From Methylococcus capsulatus (lineage in GTDB: Bacteria; Pseudomonadota; Gammaproteobacteria; Methylococcales; Methylococcaceae), in NCBI RefSeq assembly GCF_036864975.1, contig NZ_CP104311.1:591001-655000 (forward strand): a stretch of 64,000 nt of DNA, in the 5' to 3' direction. Positions 7,892 to 17,585 of this stretch are shown here, one piece after another. Every line of letters begins with the position of its first letter. Positions within the stretch are counted from its first letter, which is position 1. The translations under genes were made by a program, and so were the position numbers. The notes beneath the pieces were generated by a model, which was not told where the DNA came from, made no database searches, and saw only the letters and a list, made by a program, of their open reading frames with translations.

Positions 7892-9751
7892 TCAGACTCC
7901 CAAGCTCTCCAGCTTCTGGCCGGTCAGGGCGGCCTTGATGCTATGGTCCATACGCCGCCCGGCAAATTCCGTGCTGGCCTCGTTCAACGCGTCGGCGGCG
8001 TTCTTGATCACCTGCCAGTCCGTCCCTTCCATCGCAACCTTCAGCACCTGTAGACCGCTGACCAGGACTTCAAGCTCCGATTCGCTGAGCAGGTCACTGT
8101 CCTCGGCCAATGCCGACTCGGTGGCTTCGATCAGACGCGAAGCCTCGACCTTCTGCTCCTGCAGCCGCCGCGCCTCCAGGTCGTCGCGGGCATGCAGATA
8201 GGAATCCTCTATCATCCGCGCCACTTCCGCATCACTCAGACCATAGGAGGGCTTGACCTCGATGCTGGCCTCGACCCCGCTGGTCTGCTCGGATGCGGTC
8301 ACGTTGAGGAGGCCGTCGGCATCGACCTGGTAGGTCACCCGGATACGCGCCGCACCCGCAACCATCGGCGGGATGCCGCGCAGCTCGAAACGCGCCAGCG
8401 AGCGGCATTCGCTCACCAGTTCGCGCTCGCCCTGTACCACATGGATGCTCATGGCGGTCTGACCGTCCTTCCATGTGGTGAATTCTTGGGCCCGCGCCAC
8501 CGGTATGGTGGTATTGCGCGGAACGATCTTTTCGCACAAACCGCCCAAGGTTTCGATGCCCAGCGACAGCGGAATCACGTCGAGCAGCAGCCAGTCGCCA
8601 CCCGCGCGGTTGCCGGCCAGCAGGTTGGCCTGCATGGCGGCGCCCAGCGCCACCACCTTGTCCGGATCAAGATCGGTGAGCGGCGTTTGCTGGAAGAATT
8701 CGGCCACCGCCTCCCGAATGCAAGGCATGCGGGTCGCGCCGCCGACCAGGACCACGCCCTTGATGTCATCGATGGCGAGCCCCGCGTCGCGTAGCGCCTT
8801 GCGCACCGGGGTGAGCGTTTTTTTAACCAAGCCGGCGGTCAGCTCCGCAAAGGTGTCGCGGCTCAAAGTCAGCACAAGCCGGCAACCGTCCGACAGTACG
8901 GCGTCGATGGTCGCCTCGGTCTGTTCGGAAAGCCGTTCCTTGGCGACGCGGGAGGCGGCCATGATAAGACTCGCATCGCTGCTGGAGAGTGCCTTCAACC
9001 CGCTCTGGGCGAGTAGCCAATCATAGACCGCCCGGTCGAAATCATCCCCCCCCAGGGCCGGATCGCCGTTGGTGGCCAGCACCTCGAACACACCCCGGGC
9101 GAGTTTCAGCACCGAGATGTCGAAGGTGCCCCCGCCCAGATCGTAAACCGCGTACACGCCCTCGGCGGCGTTGTCCAGCCCGTAAGCCACGGCCGCAGCG
9201 GTCGGCTCGTTGAGCAGCCGAAAGACCTCCAGCCCGGCGAGCTTTGCGGCGTCCTTGGTCGCCTGGCGCTGAGCCTCGTCGAAATAGGCCGGCACCGTGA
9301 TGACCGCGCCGGCCAGCTCACCGCCCAGCTCTGCCACCGCCCGATCGCGCAGCACCTTGAGAATCTCTGCCGAGACCTGGACCGGGCTGATACGCCCGGC
9401 ACGAGTGTCGAACTGCACCATGCCCTCGCCTTCGACGAAACGATAGGGCGCGCCGTGATGGCTGGCGAGGTCGCCCAATCCGCGGCCCATGTAGCGCTTG
9501 ACCGATACGAAGGTATTCTCAGGGTCTTCGCTCTGCCGGGCCTTGGCCTCGTAGCCGACCTCGACCCCTCCGCCATCGAGGTAACGCACCACCGAAGGCA
9601 ACAGAACCCGCCCTTGGGCATCGCCCAACACTACCGTCCCCTCGTCCCGGACGGTGGCCACCAGCGAATGGGTCGTACCCAGATCAATCCCTACCGCGAG
9701 CCTCCGCTGCGGCTTCACGCCGGCACCGGGTTCAGAAATCTGTAGCAGCAT
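7892..9751 (-). CDS. hscA: Fe-S assembly chaperone HscA (Hsp70 family)
   Basis: A 619-residue specialised Hsp70. The ATPase domain carries [13 protein letters not shown], the phosphate-2 loop [17 protein letters not shown] and [13 protein letters not shown]; the substrate domain follows from about residue 390 ([14 protein letters not shown]). It binds the LPPVK motif of IscU, which is present in the IscU encoded upstream, to promote cluster transfer. The length matches HscA. The stop codon of hscB and the start of hscA overlap, indicating translational coupling. Confidence 0.97.
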   Translation of the reverse strand: MLLQISEPGAGVKPQRRLAVGIDLGTTHSLVATVRDEGTVVLGDAQGRVLLPSVVRYLDGGGVEVGYEAKARQSEDPENTFVSVKRYMGRGLGDLASHHGAPYRFVEGEGMVQFDTRAGRISPVQVSAEILKVLRDRAVAELGGELAGAVITVPAYFDEAQRQATKDAAKLAGLEVFRLLNEPTAAAVAYGLDNAAEGVYAVYDLGGGTFDISVLKLARGVFEVLATNGDPALGGDDFDRAVYDWLLAQSGLKALSSSDASLIMAASRVAKERLSEQTEATIDAVLSDGCRLVLTLSRDTFAELTAGLVKKTLTPVRKALRDAGLAIDDIKGVVLVGGATRMPCIREAVAEFFQQTPLTDLDPDKVVALGAAMQANLLAGNRAGGDWLLLDVIPLSLGIETLGGLCEKIVPRNTTIPVARAQEFTTWKDGQTAMSIHVVQGERELVSECRSLARFELRGIPPMVAGAARIRVTYQVDADGLLNVTASEQTSGVEASIEVKPSYGLSDAEVARMIEDSYLHARDDLEARRLQEQKVEASRLIEATESALAEDSDLLSESELEVLVSGLQVLKVAMEGTDWQVIKNAADALNEASTEFAGRRMDHSIKAALTGQKLESLGV

Positions 9752-10284
9752 CAGTCCTCCAGCAGGGCGTGCGCCTGATCGAGATCACGTTTGAGTTTTT
9801 CCAGGAAGGCGAGCTGGCGCACCAGCACCGCGGCTTCCGGATGCGACTGCTCGACGTCCAGCAGGGCGCCGAGCGCTTCGATCATATGATCCATTTCCTT
9901 CTTCAGGCGGAAACCCAGCCGGTCCAGCGCGGCTTCGCTGCGGCCGGCGATGGCATCCTGCATTTCCTCGCGCCATTCGATCTGCTCCAGCAGAAACTCC
10001 GCCGGCATCGCCGTATTGTCCTCTTCCCGGGTATCCACACCGTGGATCCGGAGTAGGTAGCGCGCTCGATCCAGCGGACGCTTCAAGGTCTGGTAAGCCT
10101 CATTGGCGAAAGTCGCCCATTGCAGAGACAGGCGCTTTTCCACATCGCTCAGATGGGCGGCCTTGTCCGGATGGACGCGAGCTTGCAGTTCCAGGTAATG
10201 GCTGTCCAACACGCTCTGGTCCAGCCGGAACATTTCGGGCAGCTGGAAAAACTCGAAATAATTACGGGGCGACATTTCGCTCAT
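9751..10284 (-). CDS. hscB: Fe-S assembly co-chaperone HscB (J protein)
   Basis: A 177-residue J-domain protein with the HPD motif in [13 protein letters not shown] and the HscB-specific start [16 protein letters not shown]. The C-terminal three-helix IscU-binding domain covers about residues 90-170 ([14 protein letters not shown]). Two nearby ATGs exist; the downstream one is preferred because AGGAG lies eight bases before it. HscB stimulates HscA ATPase and delivers IscU. The gene is tightly packed between iscA and hscA. Confidence 0.94.
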   Translation of the reverse strand: MSEMSPRNYFEFFQLPEMFRLDQSVLDSHYLELQARVHPDKAAHLSDVEKRLSLQWATFANEAYQTLKRPLDRARYLLRIHGVDTREEDNTAMPAEFLLEQIEWREEMQDAIAGRSEAALDRLGFRLKKEMDHMIEALGALLDVEQSHPEAAVLVRQLAFLEKLKRDLDQAHALLED

Positions 10285-10295
10285 GGCCATCGCTC

Positions 10296-10619
10296 CTAGA
10301 CATTGAAACTCTCGCCACAGCCGCATTCATTCTTGACGTTGGGATTATTGAACTTGAAGCCTTCGTTCAAGCCTTCACGCACGAAATCCAGCTCGGTGCC
10401 TTCCAGGTAGACCAAGCTCTTCGGATCGACCAGCACGGTGACACCGAAGCTTTCGAAGCGCTCATCTTCCGGCGCAGGCTCATCGACGAATTCCAAGGCA
10501 TAGGCCAGACCGGAACAGCCCGACGTCTTGACGGCGACCCGCAAGCCCACGCCCGCACCCCGCGCTGCCAGATGCTTCTGGACCTGAACAGCCGCTTTTT
10601 GTGTCAGCGTTACCGCCAT
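10296..10619 (-). CDS. iscA: A-type Fe-S carrier IscA
   Basis: A 107-residue A-type carrier starting [21 protein letters not shown]. The three conserved cysteines are in [18 protein letters not shown] and the C-terminal [10 protein letters not shown]. The phrase [23 protein letters not shown] is IscA-specific and distinguishes it from the ErpA encoded just upstream. It accepts or delivers clusters or iron for [4Fe-4S] maturation. It is co-transcribed with the isc genes. Confidence 0.95.
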   Translation of the reverse strand: MAVTLTQKAAVQVQKHLAARGAGVGLRVAVKTSGCSGLAYALEFVDEPAPEDERFESFGVTVLVDPKSLVYLEGTELDFVREGLNEGFKFNNPNVKNECGCGESFNV

Positions 10620-10649
10620 CTTTTGTCCTCCTTATAAGGCCAACCGGCG

Positions 10650-11045
10650 TCAGTGGGACGAGCAGCTCGCGCCGCCGTCGACGGAGAAGGAACTGCCGCA
10701 ACTACAGGACGAAGTGGCATTCGGGTTCTTGATGACGAAACGGGAACCCTCCAGCCCCTCCTGGTAATCGATCTCGGCGCCCTGCAGATATTGCAGGCTG
10801 GTGGGGTCGACCAGCAGAGTGACACCATCCTTCTCCACTGTCGTGTCGTCCTCGTTCACGGCCTCTTCGAAAGAAAAGCCATACTGGAACCCCGAACAGC
10901 CGCCGCCAGACACGTACACCCGGAGCTTCAGCGCCGGATTGCCTTCCTCGGCGATCAGTTCGCTCACCTTGGCCGCGGCGCTGCCGGTGAATATCAATGC
11001 AGGGCCCGCAGGCGTCAGATCGACGATGCTGGTCATGGCTGTCAT
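10650..11045 (-). CDS. erpA: A-type Fe-S carrier ErpA
   Basis: A 131-residue protein whose core ([23 protein letters not shown], then [26 protein letters not shown]) is ErpA-like, with the C-terminal cysteine motif CSCGSSFSV. The start [12 protein letters not shown] has a GAGGA site at normal spacing; the longer version would overlap iscU. ErpA passes [4Fe-4S] clusters to essential apo-enzymes. Finding erpA inside an isc operon next to iscA is not the Escherichia coli arrangement and gives this unit two A-type carriers. A serine-rich tail (ASCSSH) follows the usual end. Confidence 0.93.
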   Translation of the reverse strand: MTAMTSIVDLTPAGPALIFTGSAAAKVSELIAEEGNPALKLRVYVSGGGCSGFQYGFSFEEAVNEDDTTVEKDGVTLLVDPTSLQYLQGAEIDYQEGLEGSRFVIKNPNATSSCSCGSSFSVDGGASCSSH

Positions 11046-11061
11046 AACGTTGTCCTCGCCT

Positions 11062-11481
11062 TCACGCGGCCGATTTGCAAACTTCGTAGCCTTCATCGGC
11101 TACGCCCATTTTGGCCTTGTAGTCCGAGACGGCGGCTTTGATGGCATCTTCCGCCAGCACGGAGCAGTGGATCTTCACCGGCGGCAGCGCCAGCGCCTCG
11201 GCGATATCGGAATTCTTGATCGCCAAAGCCTCGTCGACCGTCTTGCCCTTGACCCATTCGGTCACCAGCGAGCTGGAGGCGATCGCCGAGCCACAGCCAT
11301 AGGTCTTGAACTTGGCATCCTCGATCACGCCTTCATCGTTGATCTTGATCTGCAGCTTCATCACGTCGCCGCAGGCTGGAGCCCCCACGACGCCAGTGCC
11401 CACGCCGTCTTCGTCTTTGTCGAATGAGCCGACGTTGCGGGGATTTTCGTAGTGGTCGATGACTTTATCGCTATATGCCAT
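11062..11481 (-). CDS. iscU: Fe-S cluster scaffold IscU
   Basis: A 139-residue scaffold starting [21 protein letters not shown]. Cluster ligands are visible in [24 protein letters not shown] and [13 protein letters not shown], with the conserved Asp in the CGD motif. LPPVKIHC includes the HscA-recognition motif LPPVK. It receives sulfur from IscS. It has a normal length and is placed directly after iscS, so the scaffold here is IscU and not a NifU-type multidomain protein. Confidence 0.97.
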   Translation of the reverse strand: MAYSDKVIDHYENPRNVGSFDKDEDGVGTGVVGAPACGDVMKLQIKINDEGVIEDAKFKTYGCGSAIASSSLVTEWVKGKTVDEALAIKNSDIAEALALPPVKIHCSVLAEDAIKAAVSDYKAKMGVADEGYEVCKSAA

Positions 11482-11522
11482 TGTTGTTCTCCTGATTGGA
11501 TGGTGAAGGGCTTGGGGCATGT

Positions 11523-12734
11523 TTAGTGCGCCGCGGCCCACTGAACGGTGTTGAGATCGATCCCGTCCTTGTACATCTCCCACAGAGGCGATATCTCGCG
11601 CAGGCGAGCGACCTTGTCCTTGATCAGGGAGATGGCGAAATCCACGTCCTCCGCCGTGGTAAAGCGGCCCAGAGTGAAGCGGATCGAACTGTGGGCCAGC
11701 TCGTCGCTGCGTCCCAGGGCACGCAATACATAGGAAGGCTCGAGGCTGGCCGAGGTGCAGGCCGAACCGCTGGACACCGCCAGATCCTTGATGGCCATCA
11801 TCAAGGACTCACCCTCCACGTAATTGAAGCTGATGTTCAGGTTGTGCGGTACCCGCTGCTCCAGATCGCCGTTGACGAACACCTCTTCCATGTCCTTGAG
11901 GCCGGCCAGCAGCTTGTCACGCAACCCACGGATGCGTTCGTTCTCCGCCGTCATCTCCTCGCGGGCGATGCGGAAGGCCTCTCCCATACCGACGATCTGG
12001 TGCGTCGCCAGGGTGCCGGAGCGCAGACCCCGCTCATGGCCGCCGCCGTGCATCTGCGCCTTGAGGCGGATACGCGGCTTGCGGCGCACGTAGAGGGCGC
12101 CGATGCCCTTGGGACCATAGGTTTTGTGGGCGGAAAAGGACATGAGATCGACCGGCAGATTGTCCAGATCGATCTCGACCTTGCCGGTCGACTGGGCAGC
12201 GTCGACATGGAAGATCACGCCGTGATCCCGGCAGATCTGGCCGATCGCCGCGATGTCTTGAATGACACCGATCTCGTTGTTGACGTGCATCACGGAAGCC
12301 AGCACGGTGTCGGGCCGGATCGCTGCCCTGAAGACGTCGAGGTCCAGGAGACCATTGGCCATCGGCTCGAGATAGGTGACTTCGAAGCCGGTCGATTCTA
12401 ACTCGCGCATGGTATCCAGCACCGCCTTGTGCTCGGTCTTCACCGTAATCAGATGACGACCCTTGGTCTGGTAGAACTCGGCCGCGCCCTTGATGGCGAG
12501 GTTGTCCGACTCGGTTGCGCCAGAGGTCCAGACGATTTCCCGAGGATCGGCGTTGACCAGCTTCGCCACTTCCTCCCGCGCGTTTTCCACCGCCTGCTCG
12601 GCCGTCCAGCCGAAGGCATGGGAACGGCTGGCAGGGTTGCCGAAGTTTTCCGTCAGGAACGGAATCATCTTCTCGGCAACACGGGGATCGACCGGCGTCG
12701 TAGCCGAGTAATCGAGATAGACCGGTAACTTCAT
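11523..12734 (-). CDS. iscS: Cysteine desulfurase IscS
   Basis: A 403-residue PLP enzyme. The PLP lysine is in [15 protein letters not shown], the catalytic cysteine loop is [18 protein letters not shown], and the conserved [11 protein letters not shown] and [12 protein letters not shown] segments are present. The C-terminus [19 protein letters not shown] tail is IscS-type rather than NifS-type. It provides sulfur to IscU. It is the first gene of the unit and no iscR precedes it. Instead the upstream gap holds a sigma-54 type promoter and two NifA-type sites, so regulation appears nitrogen-linked. Confidence 0.96.
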   Translation of the reverse strand: MKLPVYLDYSATTPVDPRVAEKMIPFLTENFGNPASRSHAFGWTAEQAVENAREEVAKLVNADPREIVWTSGATESDNLAIKGAAEFYQTKGRHLITVKTEHKAVLDTMRELESTGFEVTYLEPMANGLLDLDVFRAAIRPDTVLASVMHVNNEIGVIQDIAAIGQICRDHGVIFHVDAAQSTGKVEIDLDNLPVDLMSFSAHKTYGPKGIGALYVRRKPRIRLKAQMHGGGHERGLRSGTLATHQIVGMGEAFRIAREEMTAENERIRGLRDKLLAGLKDMEEVFVNGDLEQRVPHNLNISFNYVEGESLMMAIKDLAVSSGSACTSASLEPSYVLRALGRSDELAHSSIRFTLGRFTTAEDVDFAISLIKDKVARLREISPLWEMYKDGIDLNTVQWAAAH

Positions 12735-12787
12735 TGCATGTTCTCCGAGTTCGCCAGAAGGTGGGCGGTTTGCCTTGACCTCTGTCT

Positions 12788-12803
12788 TGCAAACCTCGGG
12801 CCA
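12788..12803 (-). promoter_or_regulatory. Sigma-54 (-24/-12) promoter for the iscS unit
   Basis: On the minus strand the sequence reads TGGCCCGAGGTTTGCA. This matches the consensus TGGCACG-N4-TTGCA at all but one fixed position and has exact GG/GC spacing. It lies 54 bp upstream of the iscS start, leaving room for a short leader. Two TGT-N10-ACA sites are further upstream. Sigma-54 promoters need an activator such as NifA. Confidence 0.75.
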
Positions 12804-12869
12804 CCCTTGAGAATCACTCTAACTGTATGATTTTACGTGTCTTGACCCGCTCGATGCGAAAAATCGGTT

Positions 12870-12885
12870 TGTCTCGTTGCCGACA
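12870..12885. promoter_or_regulatory. NifA-type upstream activator site, proximal, for iscS unit
   Basis: TGT, then CTCGTTGCCG, then ACA: a perfect TGT-N10-ACA dyad, the known NifA binding site. It lies about 70 bp upstream of the -24 box, a usual distance for DNA-loop activation. Binding by NifA is inferred. Confidence 0.65.
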
Positions 12886-12992
12886 AGGGCCGCCGGGGGT
12901 AGCGCTCTCTCCAAGCACCCGGCACGCAAAGAGGACCTGGATGGTACGGATTACGAAGGTTTGAGCAGGACGGAAGGGTGATGACGGTGTTT

Positions 12993-13008
12993 TGTCGGGT
13001 TTGCTACA
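12993..13008. promoter_or_regulatory. NifA-type upstream activator site, distal, for iscS unit
   Basis: TGT, then CGGGTTTGCT, then ACA: a second perfect TGT-N10-ACA in the same gene-free gap (12,735-13,110), about 190 bp upstream of the -24 box. The rest of this gap shows no convincing gene; a weak open frame there lacks coding character. Confidence 0.6.
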
Positions 13009-13072
13009 ACTCGACACGCTGCACCGAAACGGTGAAAGCGATACGACGCTGCCATTGCCCCGCAAACGAGCA

Positions 13073-13096
13073 AGGCCGGGTCACCCCGGCCTTTCC
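13073..13096 (-). terminator. Possible terminator after clpX
   Basis: An inverted repeat AAGGCCGGG-tca-CCCCGGCCTT lies about 15 bp past the clpX stop. The stem is strong but on the minus strand it is not followed by a clear T-run, so it may be a weak or factor-assisted terminator. It separates the clp genes from the isc promoter region. Confidence 0.5.
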
Positions 13097-13110
13097 ATCC
13101 GTCTCGAAGC

Positions 13111-14379
13111 CTAGGCGGAGGCGCAATGCTTCTCGTCGGTCCGGTAGACCAGATAGGGGTCGGCTTCGCCCCGGATCACCTTACCGTCGACCACCACCTT
13201 GACAACACCTTCGGCGGAAGGCAATTGGTACATCGTGTCGAGCAGGACCTGCTCGACGATGGTCCTAAGGCCCCGTGCCCCGGTCTTGCGCTCCATGGCG
13301 CGCCGAGCGATAGCTCCAAGGGCCTCCGGCAGGATTTCCAGCTCGCAGCCTTCCATTTCGAACAGGCGGGCATACTGTTTGACGAGAGCGTTTTTCGGCT
13401 CGGTGAGGATGTTGACCAGCGCTGCCTCGTCGAGCTCCTCGAGGGTCGCCACCACCGGCAGGCGGCCAATGAACTCCGGTATCAGGCCATAACGGATCAG
13501 GTCTTCGGCTTCGACCGCTGCCAGGACCTCCCCCAGGTGGGTGTTTTCTTCCCTGCTCTTCACTTCGGCCGAGAAGCCGATGCCGCTCTTTTGTGAACGG
13601 GAACGTATGGTCTTGTCGAGGCCGGCGAAAGCGCCGCCGCAGATGAACAGGATGTTGGCAGTGTTGACCTGCAGAAACTCCTGCTGCGGATGTTTGCGCC
13701 CGCCCTGGGGCGGCACAGAGGCGACGGTACCCTCCATCAGCTTGAGCAGGGCCTGCTGCACACCTTCCCCCGACACGTCGCGGGTGATGGACGGGCTGTC
13801 GGACTTCCGTGAAATCTTGTCGATCTCGTCGATGTAGACGATGCCCTGTTCGGCCTTTTCCACGTCATAATCGCAGGCCAGCAAGAGCTTCTGGATGATG
13901 TTCTCGACGTCCTCGCCGACGTATCCGGCTTCTGTGAGGGTGGTGGCGTCGGCGATGGCGAAGGGGACGTCCAGCACCCGTGCCAGGGTCTCCGCCAGCA
14001 GAGTTTTGCCCGAACCGGTCGGACCGATCAAGAGAACATTACTCTTGGCCAGTTCCACATCGTTTTTGAAGGTTCTGACCTTGAGGCGCTTGTAATGGTT
14101 GTATACAGCCACCGAGAGGATGCGCTTGGCCTTGTCCTGGCCGATGACGTATTGGTCCAGAATCGCCTTCATTTCCTTCGGCTTGGGCAGGCCCTCTGTG
14201 GTCCCGGCCTCGCCGCCCTGCAGCTCTTCGCGGATGATGTCGTTGCACAGTTCGACGCATTCATCACAGACGAATACGGCGGGGCCGGCAATGAGTTTTC
14301 TGACTTCGTGCTGGCTCTTGCCACAGAACGAGCAATACAGCAGCTTGCCGGACTCTTTATTTTTCCTGTCTTCGCTCAT
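13111..14379 (-). CDS. clpX: ATP-dependent Clp protease ATP-binding subunit ClpX
   Basis: A 422-residue AAA+ unfoldase. The N-terminal zinc-binding domain carries [11 protein letters not shown] and CDECVELC. The AAA+ core shows Walker [16 protein letters not shown], Walker [12 protein letters not shown] and the IGF loop for ClpP docking ([10 protein letters not shown]). The length is normal. clpP precedes it in the same direction, but the upstream neighbours are nif and apaG genes rather than tig, and no lon follows. Azotobacter has a nif-linked ClpX (ClpX2) that controls NifB and NifEN levels, so a similar role is plausible; it could also be the only housekeeping copy. Confidence 0.97.
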   Translation of the reverse strand: MSEDRKNKESGKLLYCSFCGKSQHEVRKLIAGPAVFVCDECVELCNDIIREELQGGEAGTTEGLPKPKEMKAILDQYVIGQDKAKRILSVAVYNHYKRLKVRTFKNDVELAKSNVLLIGPTGSGKTLLAETLARVLDVPFAIADATTLTEAGYVGEDVENIIQKLLLACDYDVEKAEQGIVYIDEIDKISRKSDSPSITRDVSGEGVQQALLKLMEGTVASVPPQGGRKHPQQEFLQVNTANILFICGGAFAGLDKTIRSRSQKSGIGFSAEVKSREENTHLGEVLAAVEAEDLIRYGLIPEFIGRLPVVATLEELDEAALVNILTEPKNALVKQYARLFEMEGCELEILPEALGAIARRAMERKTGARGLRTIVEQVLLDTMYQLPSAEGVVKVVVDGKVIRGEADPYLVYRTDEKHCASA

Positions 14380-14466
14380 GGCGCTTACTCCCCTGGTTAG
14401 GAACAGTGTTTGGCTGTCGTTCTCCTTTTGACTGGCAAGTTGTGCGCCAAACTGCGAACCGGCCGA

Positions 14467-15114
14467 TCAGACCGCGCCGGTTGTGCGATTCACGAGCACT
14501 TTGTCGATCAAGCCGTATTCAACTGCATCGCTTCCACTCATGAAGTTGTCGCGATCGGTGTCGATCTGGATCTTTTCGAGGGGTTGGCCGGTATGGCGGG
14601 CGAGAATCTTATTGAGACGGTCGCGGACCGCCAGAATCTCCCGGGCATGGATGTCGATGTCCGATGCCTGGCCCTGGAAGCCGCCCAGCGGCTGGTGGAT
14701 CATGATCCGTGAGTGCGGCAGGCAGTAGCGCTTGCCGGCCGCACCACCGGCCAGCAGCAGCGCACCCATGCTGGCGGCCTGGCCGACGCACAGCGTACTG
14801 ACGTCGGGCTTGATGAACTGCATGGTGTCGTAGATCGCCAGGCCCGCCGTCACCACACCACCCGGCGAATTGATGTAGAGATGGATGTCTTTGTCGGGAT
14901 TCTCCGATTCCAGGAACAGCAACTGCGCGATCACCAGATTGGCCATGTAGTCCTCGACCTGGCCGACTAGGAAGATGACCCGCTCTTTCAGCAACCGCGA
15001 GTAGATGTCGAAGGCCCGCTCGCCGCGCGCCGATTGCTCCACCACCACCGGAACCAGTCCGCCGGCAGCCCTCGTTGCGTAATCCATGCCGTGCCTGTCC
15101 TTCAAGAAATTCAT
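14467..15114 (-). CDS. clpP: ATP-dependent Clp protease proteolytic subunit ClpP
   Basis: A 215-residue serine protease. The catalytic Ser is in [15 protein letters not shown], the His in [11 protein letters not shown] and the Asp in [12 protein letters not shown]. The motifs [20 protein letters not shown] and the heptamer-forming helices match ClpP. The start [15 protein letters not shown] has AGGAC upstream. It forms the degradation chamber used by ClpX, encoded downstream. Its position between apaG and clpX within the nif region suggests co-regulation with nitrogen fixation, possibly as a second ClpP copy in the genome. Confidence 0.96.
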   Translation of the reverse strand: MNFLKDRHGMDYATRAAGGLVPVVVEQSARGERAFDIYSRLLKERVIFLVGQVEDYMANLVIAQLLFLESENPDKDIHLYINSPGGVVTAGLAIYDTMQFIKPDVSTLCVGQAASMGALLLAGGAAGKRYCLPHSRIMIHQPLGGFQGQASDIDIHAREILAVRDRLNKILARHTGQPLEKIQIDTDRDNFMSGSDAVEYGLIDKVLVNRTTGAV

Positions 15115-15141
15115 CGGATTTGTCCTCGTCCTGGGGGCGGT

Positions 15142-15522
15142 TCAGTGCAGCCGGCGCGGGATCGCTAGGCTGAACGCTGCGATGGGCGCCTCGAACGGCA
15201 TCCCGTCGTCGGCGATCAGTTGATAGCTGCCGTGCATGCTGCCGACCGGGGTGGCGATGGTCGCCGCGCTGGTATATTCGAAAGCCTCGCCGGGGCGAAG
15301 ATAAGGATGCTCCCCGACCACGCCCTCGCCGACCACCTCCACCGTTTTGCCGTTGGCATCGGTGATGATCCAGCGACGGCCCAGGAGCTTGGCGGGAACG
15401 GTGCCGGTATTCTCCATGGTCACGGTATAAGCGAACGTGTACTGCTGGGCATCGGGCCGGGAGTGCTCCTGCAGATAGACGGCTTTGACTTCGACTTTGA
15501 GTTCGTAGGGTTTACGTCGCAT
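15142..15522 (-). CDS. apaG: ApaG domain protein
   Basis: A 126-residue single ApaG domain (fibronectin-III-like fold). Conserved segments are TFAYTVTMENTGTVPAKLLGRRWIITDANGK, VGEGVVGEHPYLRPGEAFEYTSA and GSMHGSYQLIADDG, including the GxGxxG-type loop. The start was moved to MRRKPYELKVEV, which matches family length; the longer frame runs into ygfZ. The function of ApaG is unresolved (phosphate or metal binding proposed). It sits between ygfZ and clpP, apparently in one operon. Confidence 0.93.
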   Translation of the reverse strand: MRRKPYELKVEVKAVYLQEHSRPDAQQYTFAYTVTMENTGTVPAKLLGRRWIITDANGKTVEVVGEGVVGEHPYLRPGEAFEYTSAATIATPVGSMHGSYQLIADDGMPFEAPIAAFSLAIPRRLH

Positions 15523-15574
15523 GGCATTGTCCTTTTGTTCATGATCAACGTGAAAATCGCAGGACCTTGCCGTA

Positions 15575-16645
15575 TCAGCAGCCGGCGTCGGAAGGCAGCA
15601 GCTCATCGTCTTGGTCTGCGAACACCAGCAGCGGACCTGAGGGATTGCCGAGACGGATGTCCCCCAGCGCCTTCTGTTCGATCACGGCCACGGCGAGCAT
15701 GGTGACCGAATGCTCTCGCCCATCCTTCGCCGCCGAGACCACGAGACCAACGCTTTCATCGAATCCCGGCCGATAGAGCCGGGTACCCGATGCCGGAACC
15801 TCGGTACAGTCGACATGAGCCAGGAAGACCTTGCGCTTGAGCTGGCCGCGGTAGTGCAGCCGAGCGATCACTTCCTGTCCGGGATAACAGCCTTTTTTGT
15901 AGCTCAGACCACCGAGCGCTTCCAGGTCCAGCATCTGAGGGATGAACTCGCCGGCGGTTGCGGCGGCGATGTAAGGAATACCCGCCAATATGTCCAGCAA
16001 GGACCAGGCGCCTGCTCCCGCGGGCCGGGCTGCCGGTGCGAGCTTGCTCCAAAGCGCGATCATGGCCGAGGGAGCACCCACTGCCAGCCAGCGCGGCCTG
16101 GGTTCACCGCCCAGAGCGACCAGGGTGCAATCACCGACCGACGCCGTCCCACCCCGTGACTCCGGGAGAGCCGAGCCCAGCATGTGGGTGATCCCGGCGC
16201 CGGACAGACCGAGCCGGGCCAGCTTGTCGCTGGCATCAGTGATGGTCGCCTTGGTACGTAGCAGAAACATCTTCAGGCGCGTGACCACGCTAGCCAGCAA
16301 CTCCTCCGGCACCAGCAGGTAATAGGCGCCGTCCCGCAGGAACAGCCAGAACGTGGCCTGGATCCGCCCCTTGCCGTCGCACCAACTGGTGAACTGACCC
16401 AAGGTCTCCGATACGAGGCGCACGTCGCCGGTCAGCATGCTGCCGAGGAATTTGCCGGCCTCCTCGCCCTTGACTTCGATCAGCCCGAAATGGGACAGGT
16501 CGACGATGATGTCGCTGCCCAGCGCGAGTTCCGCGCCGTCGCCCACAGCCGGACCGCAACGGTCCAGAAAATCCACCCACTCGGCGGGCGCATTCAAGGC
16601 AGCACACCCGGGCATCTGTACCTTCAACGCTTCACCGGCTGCCAT
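15575..16645 (-). CDS. ygfZ: Folate-binding Fe-S repair/maturation protein YgfZ
   Basis: A 356-residue GcvT-like protein with the YgfZ signature KKGCYPGQEVIARLHYRGQLKRK containing the key cysteine. The N-terminal part (DLSHFGLIEVKGEEAGKFLGSMLTGDV) is the folate-binding GcvT fold. YgfZ helps maintain certain Fe-S enzymes, a sensible companion of nif and isc genes. Its start overlaps the end of nifQ by about 20 bp, so the two are likely translationally coupled. Confidence 0.94.
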   Translation of the reverse strand: MAAGEALKVQMPGCAALNAPAEWVDFLDRCGPAVGDGAELALGSDIIVDLSHFGLIEVKGEEAGKFLGSMLTGDVRLVSETLGQFTSWCDGKGRIQATFWLFLRDGAYYLLVPEELLASVVTRLKMFLLRTKATITDASDKLARLGLSGAGITHMLGSALPESRGGTASVGDCTLVALGGEPRPRWLAVGAPSAMIALWSKLAPAARPAGAGAWSLLDILAGIPYIAAATAGEFIPQMLDLEALGGLSYKKGCYPGQEVIARLHYRGQLKRKVFLAHVDCTEVPASGTRLYRPGFDESVGLVVSAAKDGREHSVTMLAVAVIEQKALGDIRLGNPSGPLLVFADQDDELLPSDAGC

Positions 16646-17217
16646 GCGTCATCCTCCTCCGGTCCGAAACAGTTCGCATATTCGTCGCACTCCGCGCAGG
16701 TCGGCGAACGGCAGACATGGGCACCTTCGCGTTCGCAGAGCTGCTTGTAAAAAAACTTCTTCCAACGCATGCCGCCGGTATTGCGGGCGAACAACCCGGG
16801 GAAATGGTGCGCCAGGAGATCCGAGAGCGTCTTCCGGTCCGCCAGCCCCATGTCCTGCCACAGGTGATCATCGCCCATGCAGCAAGCGGCGATGGCATGC
16901 GCCAGCCAACGGGATTCCACGGCATCGCCGCGACAATGTTCGAGCAGCAGCCCCAGGAGTGAGTCGAACTCGTCGGCGGGCGCGCGCCCCGCGGCGCCCG
17001 CCGGCTTGATGTAGACGCCGCGCGCACCGGGAAAATAGCGGTCGAGCAGCGTGCAGAATTCGGCAGGATCGAGGCCGAAGCCCCCACGGCCTGCCAGCCG
17101 AGAAGAACTACGCGCCAGCTCGATCGCTGACGCGAAGGCGAGAGTCAATGGCTCGCTTGGGTTCTCGGCATAAGCGAGCAAGGGGTCATAGCTGTATACG
17201 TCGCTTCTGGCCAGCAT
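16624..17217 (-). CDS. nifQ: Molybdenum-delivery protein NifQ
   Basis: A 197-residue protein ending in the NifQ hallmark MRWKKFFYKQLCEREG followed by cysteines in CRSPTCAECDEYANCFGPEED, the C-x4-C-x2-C-x5-C Fe-S/Mo site. The segment DLLAHHFPGLFARNTGG precedes it. NifQ donates molybdenum for FeMo-co assembly on NifEN. The start MLARSDVYSYDP was chosen; a longer frame has an unlikely extension. It lies between fdxB and ygfZ in the nifE unit. Confidence 0.95.
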   Translation of the reverse strand: MLARSDVYSYDPLLAYAENPSEPLTLAFASAIELARSSSRLAGRGGFGLDPAEFCTLLDRYFPGARGVYIKPAGAAGRAPADEFDSLLGLLLEHCRGDAVESRWLAHAIAACCMGDDHLWQDMGLADRKTLSDLLAHHFPGLFARNTGGMRWKKFFYKQLCEREGAHVCRSPTCAECDEYANCFGPEEDDAWQPVKR

Positions 17218-17265
17218 GGTCTGCGCTCTCCGGCATGAAGAAACCCCCACCCCACCGGCCTTGGA

Positions 17266-17574
17266 TCAAGCCGCCAGGGGTACGTGAGTGTAGCACTGCT
17301 TGGGGCAGATTTTGGCGCAGGATTCACAGCCTATACAGTTGTCGGCATTGGCGATCGACATCACCTTCTTATCGTACTCGTCGTCGTCATCGTCAGCGCC
17401 GGCGCCGATAGCGACCGCTTCCCCATCTTCGTTGATGCCGACCATCTCCAGTACCTCGCGCCCGCAGACCTTGTAGCAGCGCCCGCAGCCGATGCACTTG
17501 TCCTGGTTGATCTCGCCGACGAACTTCGGCACCCAGACTTTCCCGCTGGGGAGGGTCACGGAAAATTCACTCAT
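17266..17574 (-). CDS. fdxB: Nif-specific ferredoxin III (FdxB)
   Basis: A 102-residue ferredoxin with two 4Fe-4S motifs, [11 protein letters not shown] and [15 protein letters not shown], separated by an acidic insertion ([12 protein letters not shown]) as in nif-associated ferredoxin III. The N-terminus [19 protein letters not shown] is typical. It is encoded just after the DUF683 gene, in the standard nifX-orf-orf-fdxB order, and likely supplies electrons for nitrogenase or cofactor assembly. Confidence 0.95.
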   Translation of the reverse strand: MSEFSVTLPSGKVWVPKFVGEINQDKCIGCGRCYKVCGREVLEMVGINEDGEAVAIGAGADDDDDEYDKKVMSIANADNCIGCESCAKICPKQCYTHVPLAA

Positions 17575-17585
17575 GATTTTGACTC

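Noticed and set aside
12814..13065. Minus-strand frame of 83 codons before iscS, considered as an iscR remnant
   Set aside because: No winged-helix or cysteine pattern of IscR; it overlaps both NifA-type sites.
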